Positions 1-9,178 of a stretch of 64,000 nucleotides of DNA are shown one piece after another. The stretch covers positions 105,640,045 to 105,704,044 of the forward strand of contig JASDDO010000006.1 of the NCBI GenBank assembly GCA_030015575.1, in the 5' to 3' direction. The notes below the pieces were generated by a model that did no database searches, was not told the origin of the DNA, and saw only the letters and a list, made by a program, of their open reading frames with translations. This stretch comes from Agapanthus africanus. Taxonomy: Eukaryota > Streptophyta > Magnoliopsida > Asparagales > Amaryllidaceae. The position numbers and the translations under genes are program-made. Numbering within the stretch: position 1 is the first letter of the stretch; every line of letters starts with the position of its first letter.

Positions 1-401
1 AATTTCAGGCGCGTGATCACACGTTTTAGCGTATCGCGCACACGCGCGATTGGTTGCGACACGGGTTCTAGTTGGACTGTAATGTCGCGTTTTTGGTGAA
101 ATTGAGCTTATGTGTGGTATATGTTATGTGATTTTAGGTTCGCAGGCGAGTGGGACGGACGCTGCGAAGAAGGGAAAGCAATTCGTTGGCTATACTTAGC
201 GCGAGACTTCGGGGAGTAGATTTTACATCTATGGGGATATCGCCCGCATGGCGTTATGCGTCAGGGCAGATAGGACCTTATTACTATATGTTGTACTTAC
301 CTCATGTACTGTCATTGCATATTGCATTCCCTGCTGTATGTATGCTTCGAATTGATAGAACACCGCACCCTTATTGACAGTTCACGTTGCACAAGAACTA
401 T

Positions 402-660
402 CTTGACATGACATTCATACTTGATGCATATATCACATCGGATCATTATGCTGTAGCACATCTTTTATGTGACTTGACATGACATTCATACTTGATGCAT
501 ATATCACATCGGATCATTATGATGTCGCTCATCTTTTATGTGACTTGACATGACATTCATACTTGATGCATATATCACATCGGATCATTATGCTGTAGCT
601 CATCTTTTATGTGACTTGACATGACATTCATACTTGATGCACATATCACATCATGTTTAC
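402..660. repeat. 71-bp tandem repeat, about 3.6 copies
   Basis: Units start with cttgacatgacattc at 402, 473, 544 and 615, an exact 71-bp period. Copies differ at only a few bases; the last is partial. The array lies inside the gypsy LTR. There are no unique spacers between units, so this is a satellite-like expansion and not a CRISPR array. Confidence 0.95.
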
Positions 661-803
661 TTGCATATGGGATGGGATTACATGTGATTTCTGGATTTAG
701 GAACCGTGGCTCTTTTCAAATATGTAATTATTTAAAAACCCGGTTCCTTTGATATGATATTTTAGGGCGCCACCCCATTCTTTCTTTTCTCGGTGCTAGA
801 GTG

Positions 804-1043
804 GATATATTGAGAGAGGGATGACCCGGACTGACGGATTCCCGATATATTGAGAGAGGGATGACCCGGACTGACGGATTCCCGATATATGGAGAGAGGG
901 CTGACCCGGACTGACGGATGCCCGATATATTGAGAGAGGGATGACCCGGACTGACGGATTCCCGATATATTGAGAGAGGGCAGATCCGGACTGACGGATG
1001 CCCGATATGTTGAGAGAGGGCTGACCCGGACAGACGGATGCCC
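804..1043. repeat. 40-bp tandem repeat, 6 copies
   Basis: Six units starting gatatat (one gatatgt) at 804, 844, 884, 924, 964 and 1004 share the body gagaggg...cccggac(t/a)gacgga. The 40-bp period keeps changing codon phase, so the open minus-strand frame through it reflects repeat composition. It is part of the gypsy LTR. Confidence 0.95.
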
Positions 1044-1059
1044 GATAGAGGATGATTTG

Positions 1060-1113
1060 CGTGTCGATGCTAGACACGAGTATTTATGTTATTTGGGTGC
1101 CGATGTTGGGCAC
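1060..1113 (+). other. Two short LTR hairpins with a GATGYTR loop
   Basis: Hairpin 1 is cgtgtc (1060-1065), loop gatgcta, gacacg (1073-1078). Hairpin 2 is gtgcc (1097-1101), loop gatgttg, ggcac (1109-1113). The stems differ by compensating changes while the 7-nt loop is kept. Equivalents occur in the gypsy-1 LTRs (27118-27136 and 35756-35774, minus) and in the solo LTR at 60626-60642. Folding as RNA is inferred. Confidence 0.6.
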
Positions 1114-1407
1114 TCGTGATTCTCAGGGATATACAGGATATGAGGGCCGATGGAGTACCGGCGTCTGGGATGTTGGGATTCGCGGTGCTTACATACATAT
1201 GTAGTCCACCTCGACACTTCGTGTAGATACTATATTCCCATGCTCAGCATTCATTACCGCATCTCACCCTGTAGCAATATAACCTGATAGAGGACTTGCA
1301 TAATTATTATACATACTGCTTACCTCGCATTGATATCATCTGCTGGCATTTGTTAGAGTAGCGCTGTACGTGCATGCTCGCGATTACCTTTTTATGTTAT
1401 ATCTATT

Positions 1408-1450
1408 CACGAGTTGGCAACTCACCCCCGTTGTGCCACAGTTTTGCAGG
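1408..1450 (+). promoter_or_regulatory. Conserved Tekay LTR core
   Basis: This block has a gagtt-ggc-aactc hairpin, a C-rich run, cgttgtgccacag and ttttgcagg. It recurs with few changes in the gypsy-2 LTRs (near 39465 and 54937), the solo LTR (near 60940) and, inverted, gypsy-1 (near 26850 and 35488). Its survival in LTRs that otherwise align poorly suggests a transcriptional or RNA role. The ending resembles a splice acceptor, but no function is shown. Confidence 0.55.
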
Positions 1451-2073
1451 TTGCCCTCAGCATAGTCGCGGCAGGCTGTCTTTTGCATCTTTTGGCACAG
1501 ATACCATTGCTGAGGAGAGTTAGCCTTTTGCTGTTAGGTTGGTTTTTGTACGGTATCTGTTACCTTTCAGTTGTATATTGATGTATCTAGTACTCTCCAT
1601 CTACCTTTCTGTATTGACTTAGAGACAGTTGTGAGGACGATATTTATGATTTTATATTCTGGTGTCGAGCTCGCATGTGAGCCGACTTTATGTTATGCAG
1701 TCTTACCTTTTGTGATATTGTCCTTGCTTTACTGTGCATTCTTCGCTACGGCGTCGTATATCTTGTTGGGATGCTTTATTTATTTATTTCACTTGTTATT
1801 TCTGCCACACCTTGCTTTTACCCGACTTGCGGGGAAAATGTTTAAAAAGGAAACGTTACCAAAATTATAAAAGTTATAACTCTTGAACTTAAAAGGATTT
1901 CTACTAAATTAATATGATGTTTTTCGGACACGCATGACTATTTTTACGAAATGTTTTAAATCACTCTATATTTATTGGTTTAATTTCTGGGTTCGGCTTA
2001 CTTAGCTGCGTTACGCCTGTAGACGTTGGGTGGTTAAGTGCCGGTCACGAGTCGAAACTCTCGGGTCGTGACA

Positions 2074-4163
2074 TATGCTATCTGGTTTACCTTTATCATC
2101 ATGTACTGCTTTAGGTGACCTTACAGGTCACTATTGCACGTTGATAGAGCCCCTAGGATTCATGCTTGACTGCCAGCAGTATGAAGGCGATCATATACGT
2201 GGGAGCTGGTAGTCTATAAGCACATCCTTAAAAGGTCCCTAGTCGTGGGAGTTTCGAGACAGGGCATCGATACTCCAGAGTAGACTTGTGTATACAGTCG
2301 AGACCCCGACAATGGGCGGTGGCCGGTCTCACAAGCCACTGGTGTCAGTTGGTTCACCTAAGATGTATACAGGTGCTCATTGGGTTATGAGTACACCGGA
2401 CAGGACTCGCCGGGAATATGCTAGTTGGTCTTATACCTGACGTCAGATAGCAGTTCCCTGGTGACATGTGTACATGTTACTTCATCGACCTGAGGCTCGT
2501 CATTTGTCTCGTGTGAGTTTCCACTGTACTTTGATTACTACCCTACCACGCTCAAAGGAGACGTGCAAACAGGTTTTAGTTGGGTACAGTCCCGAGCCAC
2601 ATATAGGCAGTGAGCAGATCTTCAGGGGTTCGTCTCTCCCAGTATTGGGGGTGAGGTCGCGCTGTGTCTAGGAGGGCCCTTACATGAAGTCCTTGGCCAA
2701 GGCAGGAGATTTACTGGTAGGTATTCCAGTAGTATCTCAGGGTGTTCTTGGCTACACTCCGACACGACTTGTACCGCTTTTAGGGGTCTGACTTTTACCA
2801 ACCCCCTAGGCCCGCCATGCGATGCTCATAGACGAACGGACCGGACTGTACGGATATTGTCACTGACAGGCTTAGTAGGGTGTCAGGATGAGTTCGCTCA
2901 TCGACGTCCCTTTTGGTCAATAGCTGGTAGCCCGTCACGTATGGCTAATACCTCTGACGTGCTAGTGGTTAAATCCACAGCCATAGTATTGACAAGTCTT
3001 TAGAGTCCCCCACATTTAGTTACTCAAGTTTCGGGCGAGACGCTGTAGAGGCCGTATGGAGATATGGGAGGGTTCGATCCGATACGTGCGGTATTGCACG
3101 GATCCTGATCGGAAGGTTAATACTAGCGGGCTTTGATTAAAGCCGGATCCTAGTATTGTACTGTGTAGATTTGTCTCATTGCATTTGTATTTCGGTCGGA
3201 ATACAAATGCGGGTATGTATATACAGTAGCGGGGTTTTCCTGTAATTTATTACGGGATCAGTTTTTTTTTTTGGAGTTGCCAGTTTGTTTTCCGTTTCAG
3301 CCATATTTCTTTATATCTTTCATTTGCTGAAGATTGGTGGAGGAGGGTTTATTTGCATTTGTACAAATAAGCATTTTGGAGGGTTGTCTTCGCATATTGT
3401 TGTTTCATGATAATTCCTCCACCATTTGACTTCATTTGACTTCTTCTTCTTTTCATCATCGTTGTTGATGATTAGTTGATGGAGTATTGGTTTTGGTTGA
3501 TGATCATTGCTTGAATTTGGAGTAATGGTGGTGGTTGGTTGAGTGTAGGTTTGAGTGTTTGATCATTTCTTTTCATGATAACATTTTTGATCTCTCTCTT
3601 GCATTATTCTTGTGAGGCTCTCCCTCTTTTTCATTTCACTCCATTCTCACTCACCACAATAAGCTTATGGCCGGCCACATAGAGGGAGGGGCTGCCCATT
3701 ATTTTGGTGAGGGAATTTTTGCTCTTTTCATGCTACAAAAATTCCCAAGTTCATCCACAAAAGCTTACATCTCATTCCTCCACCAAAGGCAACTTCAAGT
3801 AACCCCAAATGAGACATAGAGCTCTACACGTATTCTGCAGCAAACCTTGGGCACGTCGGCTCGCCAACTTCGTGTCCGATTTGCCTCGGTGAGCCCGTAA
3901 AAGAAACCGGCGACGTGGTGCCCTTCCGTCGACGAGGTGGAGACCGGAGATTCCGCGGGGAGATCGGGACGACGACGAGAAGACCGAAGGACACGGATCG
4001 CTCGGTATATCTCTCTACCTTTTCTCTAGATAGCTAGGACTAGATTAATGGCACGATCCGGGATTTTAGTGCGCGGTGGTGCCGGTTTAAAAAGTTAAAG
4101 AAAAGCATCGCTTCCGCATTCCGGCATCGGAATTGACGGCCGGGGCGCTGTCGTGCACTTACA
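2074..4163 (+). mobile_element. Copia-type LTR (B-like), 5' end removed
   Basis: The segment matches, base for base over long stretches, the reverse complement of the B LTR at 18297-20419. Shared parts are the tagagccc...cttgactgcc block near 2150, the cgatactcc block near 2270, the aatacaaatgcggg block near 3200, and the end ggccggggcg...cacttaca. The end at 4163 is not followed by a PBS, so this is a solo or 3' LTR. The first tens of bases are missing where the gypsy LTR at 1-2073 abuts. It seems to sit inside the minus-strand copia B. No gene is seen. Confidence 0.75.
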
Positions 4164-5156
4164 GCTTAAGCCTATAAATAGACATAAGCTACTTGCCCAC
4201 TATGCTTCCGCTGCTCCCACTGACTACGACAACCCTCTGGCAGAATAATATATACATACACTTCTAAAGCTAATTTAGAACGATGCTATACTTATCCTCC
4301 TGCCGGGTCGCATAGTCTGGAACAACAGTAGTGTCAAGTCTGGGTAAACAAGAACCTCCCTGTCACCGTCCTTGAGGCTACCGGAGTACCTCTCGGGTGT
4401 CAGAGGTTACCCACCATATCTATGGAGTGGCTATTGGAATTTCAAACATGATTGAATATATAGGTCCTATTAAATTTTCCGTAATCGTTTGCGGTTCTGG
4501 AATCACTTCCAGTTCTACCTTACTCCCACTATTGTTTTCTGGAAAAAAAAACCATTTTACTAAAACTGTGGCGAGTCTAGAACAATATCACTATTGATCT
4601 TCCATATGGTAGAAAGTCAACCCTCGTCGAAGCCAGGGTCAACCCACAAACCTCCATTACAGAAACGTGCCTTGAGTTATCCAGAGTCTGGTTTCAAGCA
4701 TAAGCTGGGCAACTCACCGTACCTTAACATCGTTAAGATATGAACCATTCTAAATCCAATATAGAAACTTTGGCATTTATTTAATTAGAACCAGATTCTA
4801 ATCATGCTACTGTCTCCAGTGCATATCAACTCAAAGGAGAAATGCTAATTAGTATTACTCAACTTTGGAATCCATCCAATTATGAGTAACCTGAAAGAGA
4901 AACAAGTTTCTCAAAACCATTAACTGAATACTAATCACAAGAATCTACATCCTTGATTTCTTTGAAGAATCCCGATACTTGCGACACCTGGTTCTCTACT
5001 TTATTCCAATACCCACAACTTCTCAAAACTTAGAATTTGTATTTCTACGAAACACTTGTCTAAAACTAGAGAAGTCACAAGTAAACAGAACAGATTATGA
5101 GGACCAACCCCTTTGTCCTGATGGATACTGGACAACATACAATACTCTGTATAAGT
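4164..5156 (-). pseudogene. Decayed copia B internal fragment
   Basis: On the minus strand, roughly 4480-4610 matches the integrase-to-RT linker of copia C (56210-56340): the ctggaa-tcacttccagttctacc segment and the terminal tatggtagaaa. Most of the rest has no readable domain. The fragment ends at copia A, whose 5-bp duplication taagt is 5152-5156, and the sequence resumes at 14888. Assignment to the same element as 14888-20419 is inferred from continuity and orientation. No usable ORF remains. Confidence 0.5.
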
Positions 5157-7108
5157 TGTTAGTGTATATGCCCCAGGGGCCATTATTATATCATACTAGC
5201 ATGTATATTACTTAATGGAAGCTTGGGATATTCACAGTTGTATATATAGTCTTGTTTAAAATGGTAGTATGCTACTTGGTTTGAGTCTACTTTAATATGT
5301 GCATATGTTTCTTGTAACGTATTACTTATACATATTAGTAGAGCCCATAGGATCTTTGCTTGATTACCAGCGTCGTGATGGCAGTCACACTAGTGGGGGC
5401 TGGATAGTCTGTAAGCAACATCCTATACAGGTCCCTGGTCCTTGGATTATCGAGATAGGGCATCGATATTCCGGAGTAGACTAAGTGTGTACGCTTCTCA
5501 TCCCAGTTGGGGAGATGGTCTGTCCCACAGCCATCAGTACGTCGTACTGGAGATAGTATACAGGTGCTCGTTAGGTTACGGGTACCCCGGACAGGACTCG
5601 CCAGGGAACCGATTGGTTGGTATTATACCCATCGTCAGTTAACAGTTCCCAGGTGACATGAGTAAAGCATAGTCCGCAGACTTGAAACTGCTACTTCGCC
5701 TCGAGTGTGTCCCACTGTTCTTAGATTGCTACCCTACCACGGCTCAAAGGAGTCGTGCAAACAGGTAGCAGTTGGGTGCAGTCCCGAGCACTTGGAGGAA
5801 GTGGAAGTTAGATAGGATTTGTCTCTCCAGGTATAAGGAGTTGATATCGCGCTGTGTCAGAGAGCTATTACGCAAAGTCACTGGCCAGGGCAAGCGAGAT
5901 ATACTGGTAGGTTCCAGTAGCTTCTCAGGGTGTAATGGGCTTCGCTCCGACATGACTTATACAGCTATTAGGGGACTGACGCTTGCCACCCCCTAGGTTT
6001 GATATGCGATAGTCTTAGAGTAACAAACCGGATTGTACGGAGATTGTCACATCAGGCTCAGTAGGGGTTCAGATGGTTTTCCTCATCGGCCTTCTTATCG
6101 ACATCTACCTGGGGACCGTTACGTACAGCTAGTGCCGCTTACGGTCAGTGGTTAAACCCACTGCCAGCGTGGTGTCGAGTCTTTAGAGTCCCACAGAGAG
6201 AGTTTCCCTTCTCCAGGAGAAACGATATAGAGGTCGTATGGTTTTACGACAAGGGTTCGGATGCGTACGTGTGTTTACGCACGTATGACTTTTCGGACAG
6301 TTTTTACTAGTCGGCTTTGGTTTAAGCCAGATTCTAGTATAGCGTTACTGGATTTATACAGTCTAAAGTTTTTCCGTGTTTTCACGGATTGGAGGGGCGT
6401 TCTCGTAATTTGTCGGGAAACTTCTAGAAGAGTGGTGACTAAGGGGTTAAGGTGGCATTGCATTAAATGAGATTAGTGACTCATTTGTGTGATTCATCGA
6501 AGTCATTAAAGCATCATAAATGCTTAATGACTCATGGAGATGAATCACTCAAAGATATTTGTGAAGCATGGTTGTTAATTCTATTATTTGATTTTTGGAT
6601 AAATAATAATGCTTCATATATATCATGATAAGTTCATTATCTCATTTCATTATTATTCTCATCTTCTCTCTCCTCAAGCTCACTCTCTTCAAACCCTAAC
6701 CCTAACCTCTCATGAGTTGAGATCAAGGGTTAGCTAGACTATTACATCCATAACCTCACTCTGTATCCCCTGGGTAGCTTAGATTATCACTTTAAGCAAC
6801 CTAGTTATCTCAAGTTTGAGATTAAGCTTGGCGTAGGAGCTTTCGGGTGGATCGTCTTTGATTCAAGGAAGCCGTTGAGGTGCCGATGTTGCAAGGAGCC
6901 TACGAGAAGTGGAGGACCACGATATAGACCCGAAGGACAAGTAACGTGAGGTATAACTTCGTATCCGAGTAGTTAAACCTCTAGTAGTTTGTTAGCAATG
7001 GTTTATAAACGATTCATGCGCTCAAGTCCGTGTTACGAAGCTTTGATAATTGTTTTTCATATATTCCGCCTCCCCGTGAGTTCGTGGGGTGCGTGACATG
7101 GACTTACA
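5157..7108 (+). repeat. Copia A 5' LTR
   Basis: It runs from tgttagtgtatatgcccc to gtgacatggacttaca and pairs with 12936-14887. A short telomere-like run (about 6691-6708) is only two to three units long and is present in both LTR copies. Small ORFs inside are not conserved between the two copies as proteins. Confidence 0.95.
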
Positions 7109-7109
7109 G

Positions 7110-7123
7110 TGGTATCAGAGCCA
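7110..7123 (+). other. Primer-binding site, initiator tRNA-Met
   Basis: tggtatcagagcca is the complement of the 3' end of plant initiator tRNA-Met. It starts one base after the 5' LTR and primes minus-strand cDNA synthesis. Confidence 0.95.
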
Positions 7124-7312
7124 ACTAAACCATTACTAGCTTGTAGCAACTGATTAGAAGTTCGATCGACGAAAAATACGAAAAACGAAGAACCAAAACC
7201 CTAAGTTTCTGTTAATTTTAAAACTGTCAGAATTTTTTTTTGACATACCTTAATATTCACAGCAGGGAAATTGATGAATACTTGGAAAATACGAGCCAGT
7301 GACTCGGCAAAA

Positions 7313-7360
7313 CGGCCGCGGATCCGCGACAATAGAGTGCTTCTGCCGCGGATCTGCCGC
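7313..7360 (+). other. Paired GGATCC palindromes in copia A leader
   Basis: The perfect 12-bp palindrome cgcggatccgcg (7317-7328) is followed 30 bp later by the imperfect copy cgcggatctgccgc. It starts about 207 nt downstream of the primer site. The same paired motif occurs in copia B (18041-18085) and in both LTRs of element E. The two copies can pair with each other, or with another RNA molecule. Function is unknown. Confidence 0.7.
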
Positions 7361-8476
7361 CTAGTCAACGCCGAGTTGACTCGGAGTTTCACAGTAATTC
7401 ATAATATTTGGGTTTTTGTCTTCCTGTATGTTCTATTTCTACCCAGGTTACTTCAGTACAGGTTTGCTTTTGGGGTAGACATGGAATTTGGTATTCGATT
7501 GATGTTCTAAGATATTTGCTAATTGGGTCTTTATCTGTAATGTTTAATGTGATCGTAAACCTCCCCTAACTGCTAGTATGTCGGTTGGCAGGGGGTTGCA
7601 CATTTCTGAAATGTTTACTGTTTGTGTATATGAACTGTGTTGCACTGTTGTGATGATTAGCCGGGGTTTGTGATGGGTTTTCATTCATTCAATGTAAATG
7701 TAATATGATGAAATATTCTTTTACGGGGCACATCCAGGTTGCGGTTGCAGCCACCGTTGTATTATTTCTTTTTACTGTTTTTGCTCCTAGGATAGACCCA
7801 AGGCGGGGTACACAAAATACCGGGTACTTTGAAGTGTTTAGTGGCCTACTCACTTTGTTGAGGGAGACCGCTTCACTTCGGGTACTTGGCGGGTAGTTTG
7901 CCGTACCCGTAGGGGTCTAGGGTGGGGTAATAGCTATTCATCACAACTGTGTAATCCGTCTTTTATTGCAGGCTCAAAACAAATGCGGATTGCTAATAAA
8001 TCCAATAAAGTTCATCTGTGATCTGGAATGCTTATTATTGCGTCTGACGAATGTACAATATCTATATATGATAGCTATTAGACGTCACTTATGTTTTACA
8101 CCCGCGCTAGCCCATCCCCCGCTCTGTCGTTAGTTAAGTAACCTAACTGGTGATGACGGGATCCCGTGGCGAATGCGGATGGCATAGGAGGACGTGGTAT
8201 TTTCGTTGTTTTCTGCAATGATAGGATATATGATGGGACACATTATTATAACGCAAAGAAAATAAACCAAAGTTTAATCGTTGGAACAAATTTAAAAGAA
8301 ACCACTCGGTTATTTTAAAAGATCAGAATTTTTAAAATTACGGAGCTGTAACCACTCCTTTTAAAAAGTATCAGGTTCCTTCGATTATATCAAGTTCACT
8401 ACGTTCACGGTTTTGCCAAAACCATTCGTAGACCTCCGTCATTTCTTATGGATGGTCAGTAGTATTCAAGCTATGT

Positions 8477-8674
8477 TTGTTGGCTTTCGTCAAGGCATAG
8501 TGTTTGGTAGCTGCTGGGGTATTCATTTGTTGCATAGATAGATGTGCTGGTTTGGGACAGTCGTATTACCTTGTTGGCTTTCGTCAAGAGTATGTGCGGG
8601 TGGGTTCAAATTAACTAAGACAATGATGGGCAGAACTTGACATGTGAATTATGATTTGTTGGCTTTCGTCAAGG
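8477..8674 (+). other. Three tetraloop hairpins in copia A leader
   Basis: Three copies of ttgttggctttcgtcaag begin at 8477, 8571 and 8656. Each can fold as ttggc-TTTC-gtcaa, a 5-bp stem with one G-U pair and a four-base loop. Copia B has three at matching places (16306-16502, minus) with loop CTAC in all three. Copia C keeps one, with an 8-bp stem (ttgaccat/atggtcaa, near 63092-63111, minus). Confidence 0.6.
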
Positions 8675-8818
8675 TCATAAGAGCATGGGGCAAAAATCCA
8701 CATCGGGAATTTCAAAAGAAACTGAAATTTGCAGAGAGAGCATACCATTTTGGAGTTTGATGAATGTTGGTAGGATACCTTCAACATTATCATAAGATGA
8801 TATTTTGGATCCCGATCC

Positions 8819-9170
8819 TACTGTGAGTACAAGCTACTTATCAGGAGATTAATCACTTAACGATCAATGCTATAAACTAAGTAGGTGCCTAGAAAGGTGT
8901 CAGCGGAGTTACGCCCCCAGAGAAAAGAGGTTATTTAAATTAGGAACTTCTCGAAAGCGTTGGAAAACCTCCCTCAAAGTATCGACAATGACCTGGCTGA
9001 ACGGTTAAGCAAGAATTGTACGGTGAGAATAGTCCTGGCTAATTCTTCTTTTATGGTTTGAGGAGGGATTCGAGAAACAGTGGGAGCCATCCTGTTTAGA
9101 TAAATTAAACCACTCTAAACTTGCAAGAGCATCATGCTAATAGTATTTTCTTCTCTCTCTTAAAATTGCA
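8819..9170 (+). other. Possible leader intron before copia A gag
   Basis: A donor-like ctgtgagta near 8818-8826 and an acceptor-like pyrimidine tract ending ttgcag at 9170 bracket about 350 nt just before gag. Copia C keeps both ends on its strand (ctgtgagta near 62999, and ctctccctta...gcag near 62655). Copia B keeps the acceptor side but has lost the donor region. Splicing is inferred from sequence only; the leader may simply be conserved. Confidence 0.35.
8888..8974 (+). other. Leader module shared with copia C and element E
   Basis: The block runs from cctagaaaggtgt to cgttggaaaacctccc. It aligns without large gaps to E at 44486-44572, including an identical 22-nt run (8952-8973 with 44550-44571), and more weakly to the copia C leader (62852-62937, minus). 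Copia and E are otherwise unrelated, with different primer tRNAs, so the sharing is unexpected. Confidence 0.7.
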
Positions 9171-9178
9171 GCGACCTT

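Larger units (their letters stand above)
1..2073 (+). mobile_element. Tekay-like gypsy LTR, 3' part (cut by window edge)
   Basis: The segment ends in a terminus (tcgggtcgtgaca) closely like those of the gypsy LTRs ending at 40098 and, in reverse, starting at 26215. It also holds the same core (hairpin gagtt-ggc-aactc, then ttttgcagg) near 1408-1450. No PBS follows the end, so it is a solo LTR or a 3' LTR. It is joined directly to a copia LTR missing its first bases, so it probably inserted there; tatgc at 2074-2078 would be the right TSD. The left end lies outside the window. Short ORFs here have no gene-like features. Confidence 0.8.
7124..9178 (+). other. Copia A untranslated leader
   Basis: About 2 kb lie between primer site and gag with no credible gene. 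The leader holds the palindrome pair, a G/T-rich block near 7800-7930 homologous to the inverted block at 17240-17460, three tetraloop hairpins (8477-8674), and an 85-bp module (8888-8974) shared with copia C and element E. It ends in a pyrimidine tract plus gcag just before gag. Alignment to the B and C leaders shows it is a conserved feature of these families. Confidence 0.75.

Noticed and set aside
402..1043. CRISPR-like regular repeats
   Set aside because: Units are contiguous with no unique spacers and lie in a plant retrotransposon LTR.
796..1077. Repetitive minus-strand ORF
   Set aside because: It is only the translation of the 40-bp tandem array.
6691..6708. Telomere-like CCCTAA run (also near 14471)
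   Set aside because: Only two to three units, and present in both copies of the copia A LTR.
7110..7123. tRNA gene 3' end
   Set aside because: No cloverleaf around it; it is a primer-binding site, like 18283, 34836, 40103 and 43797.
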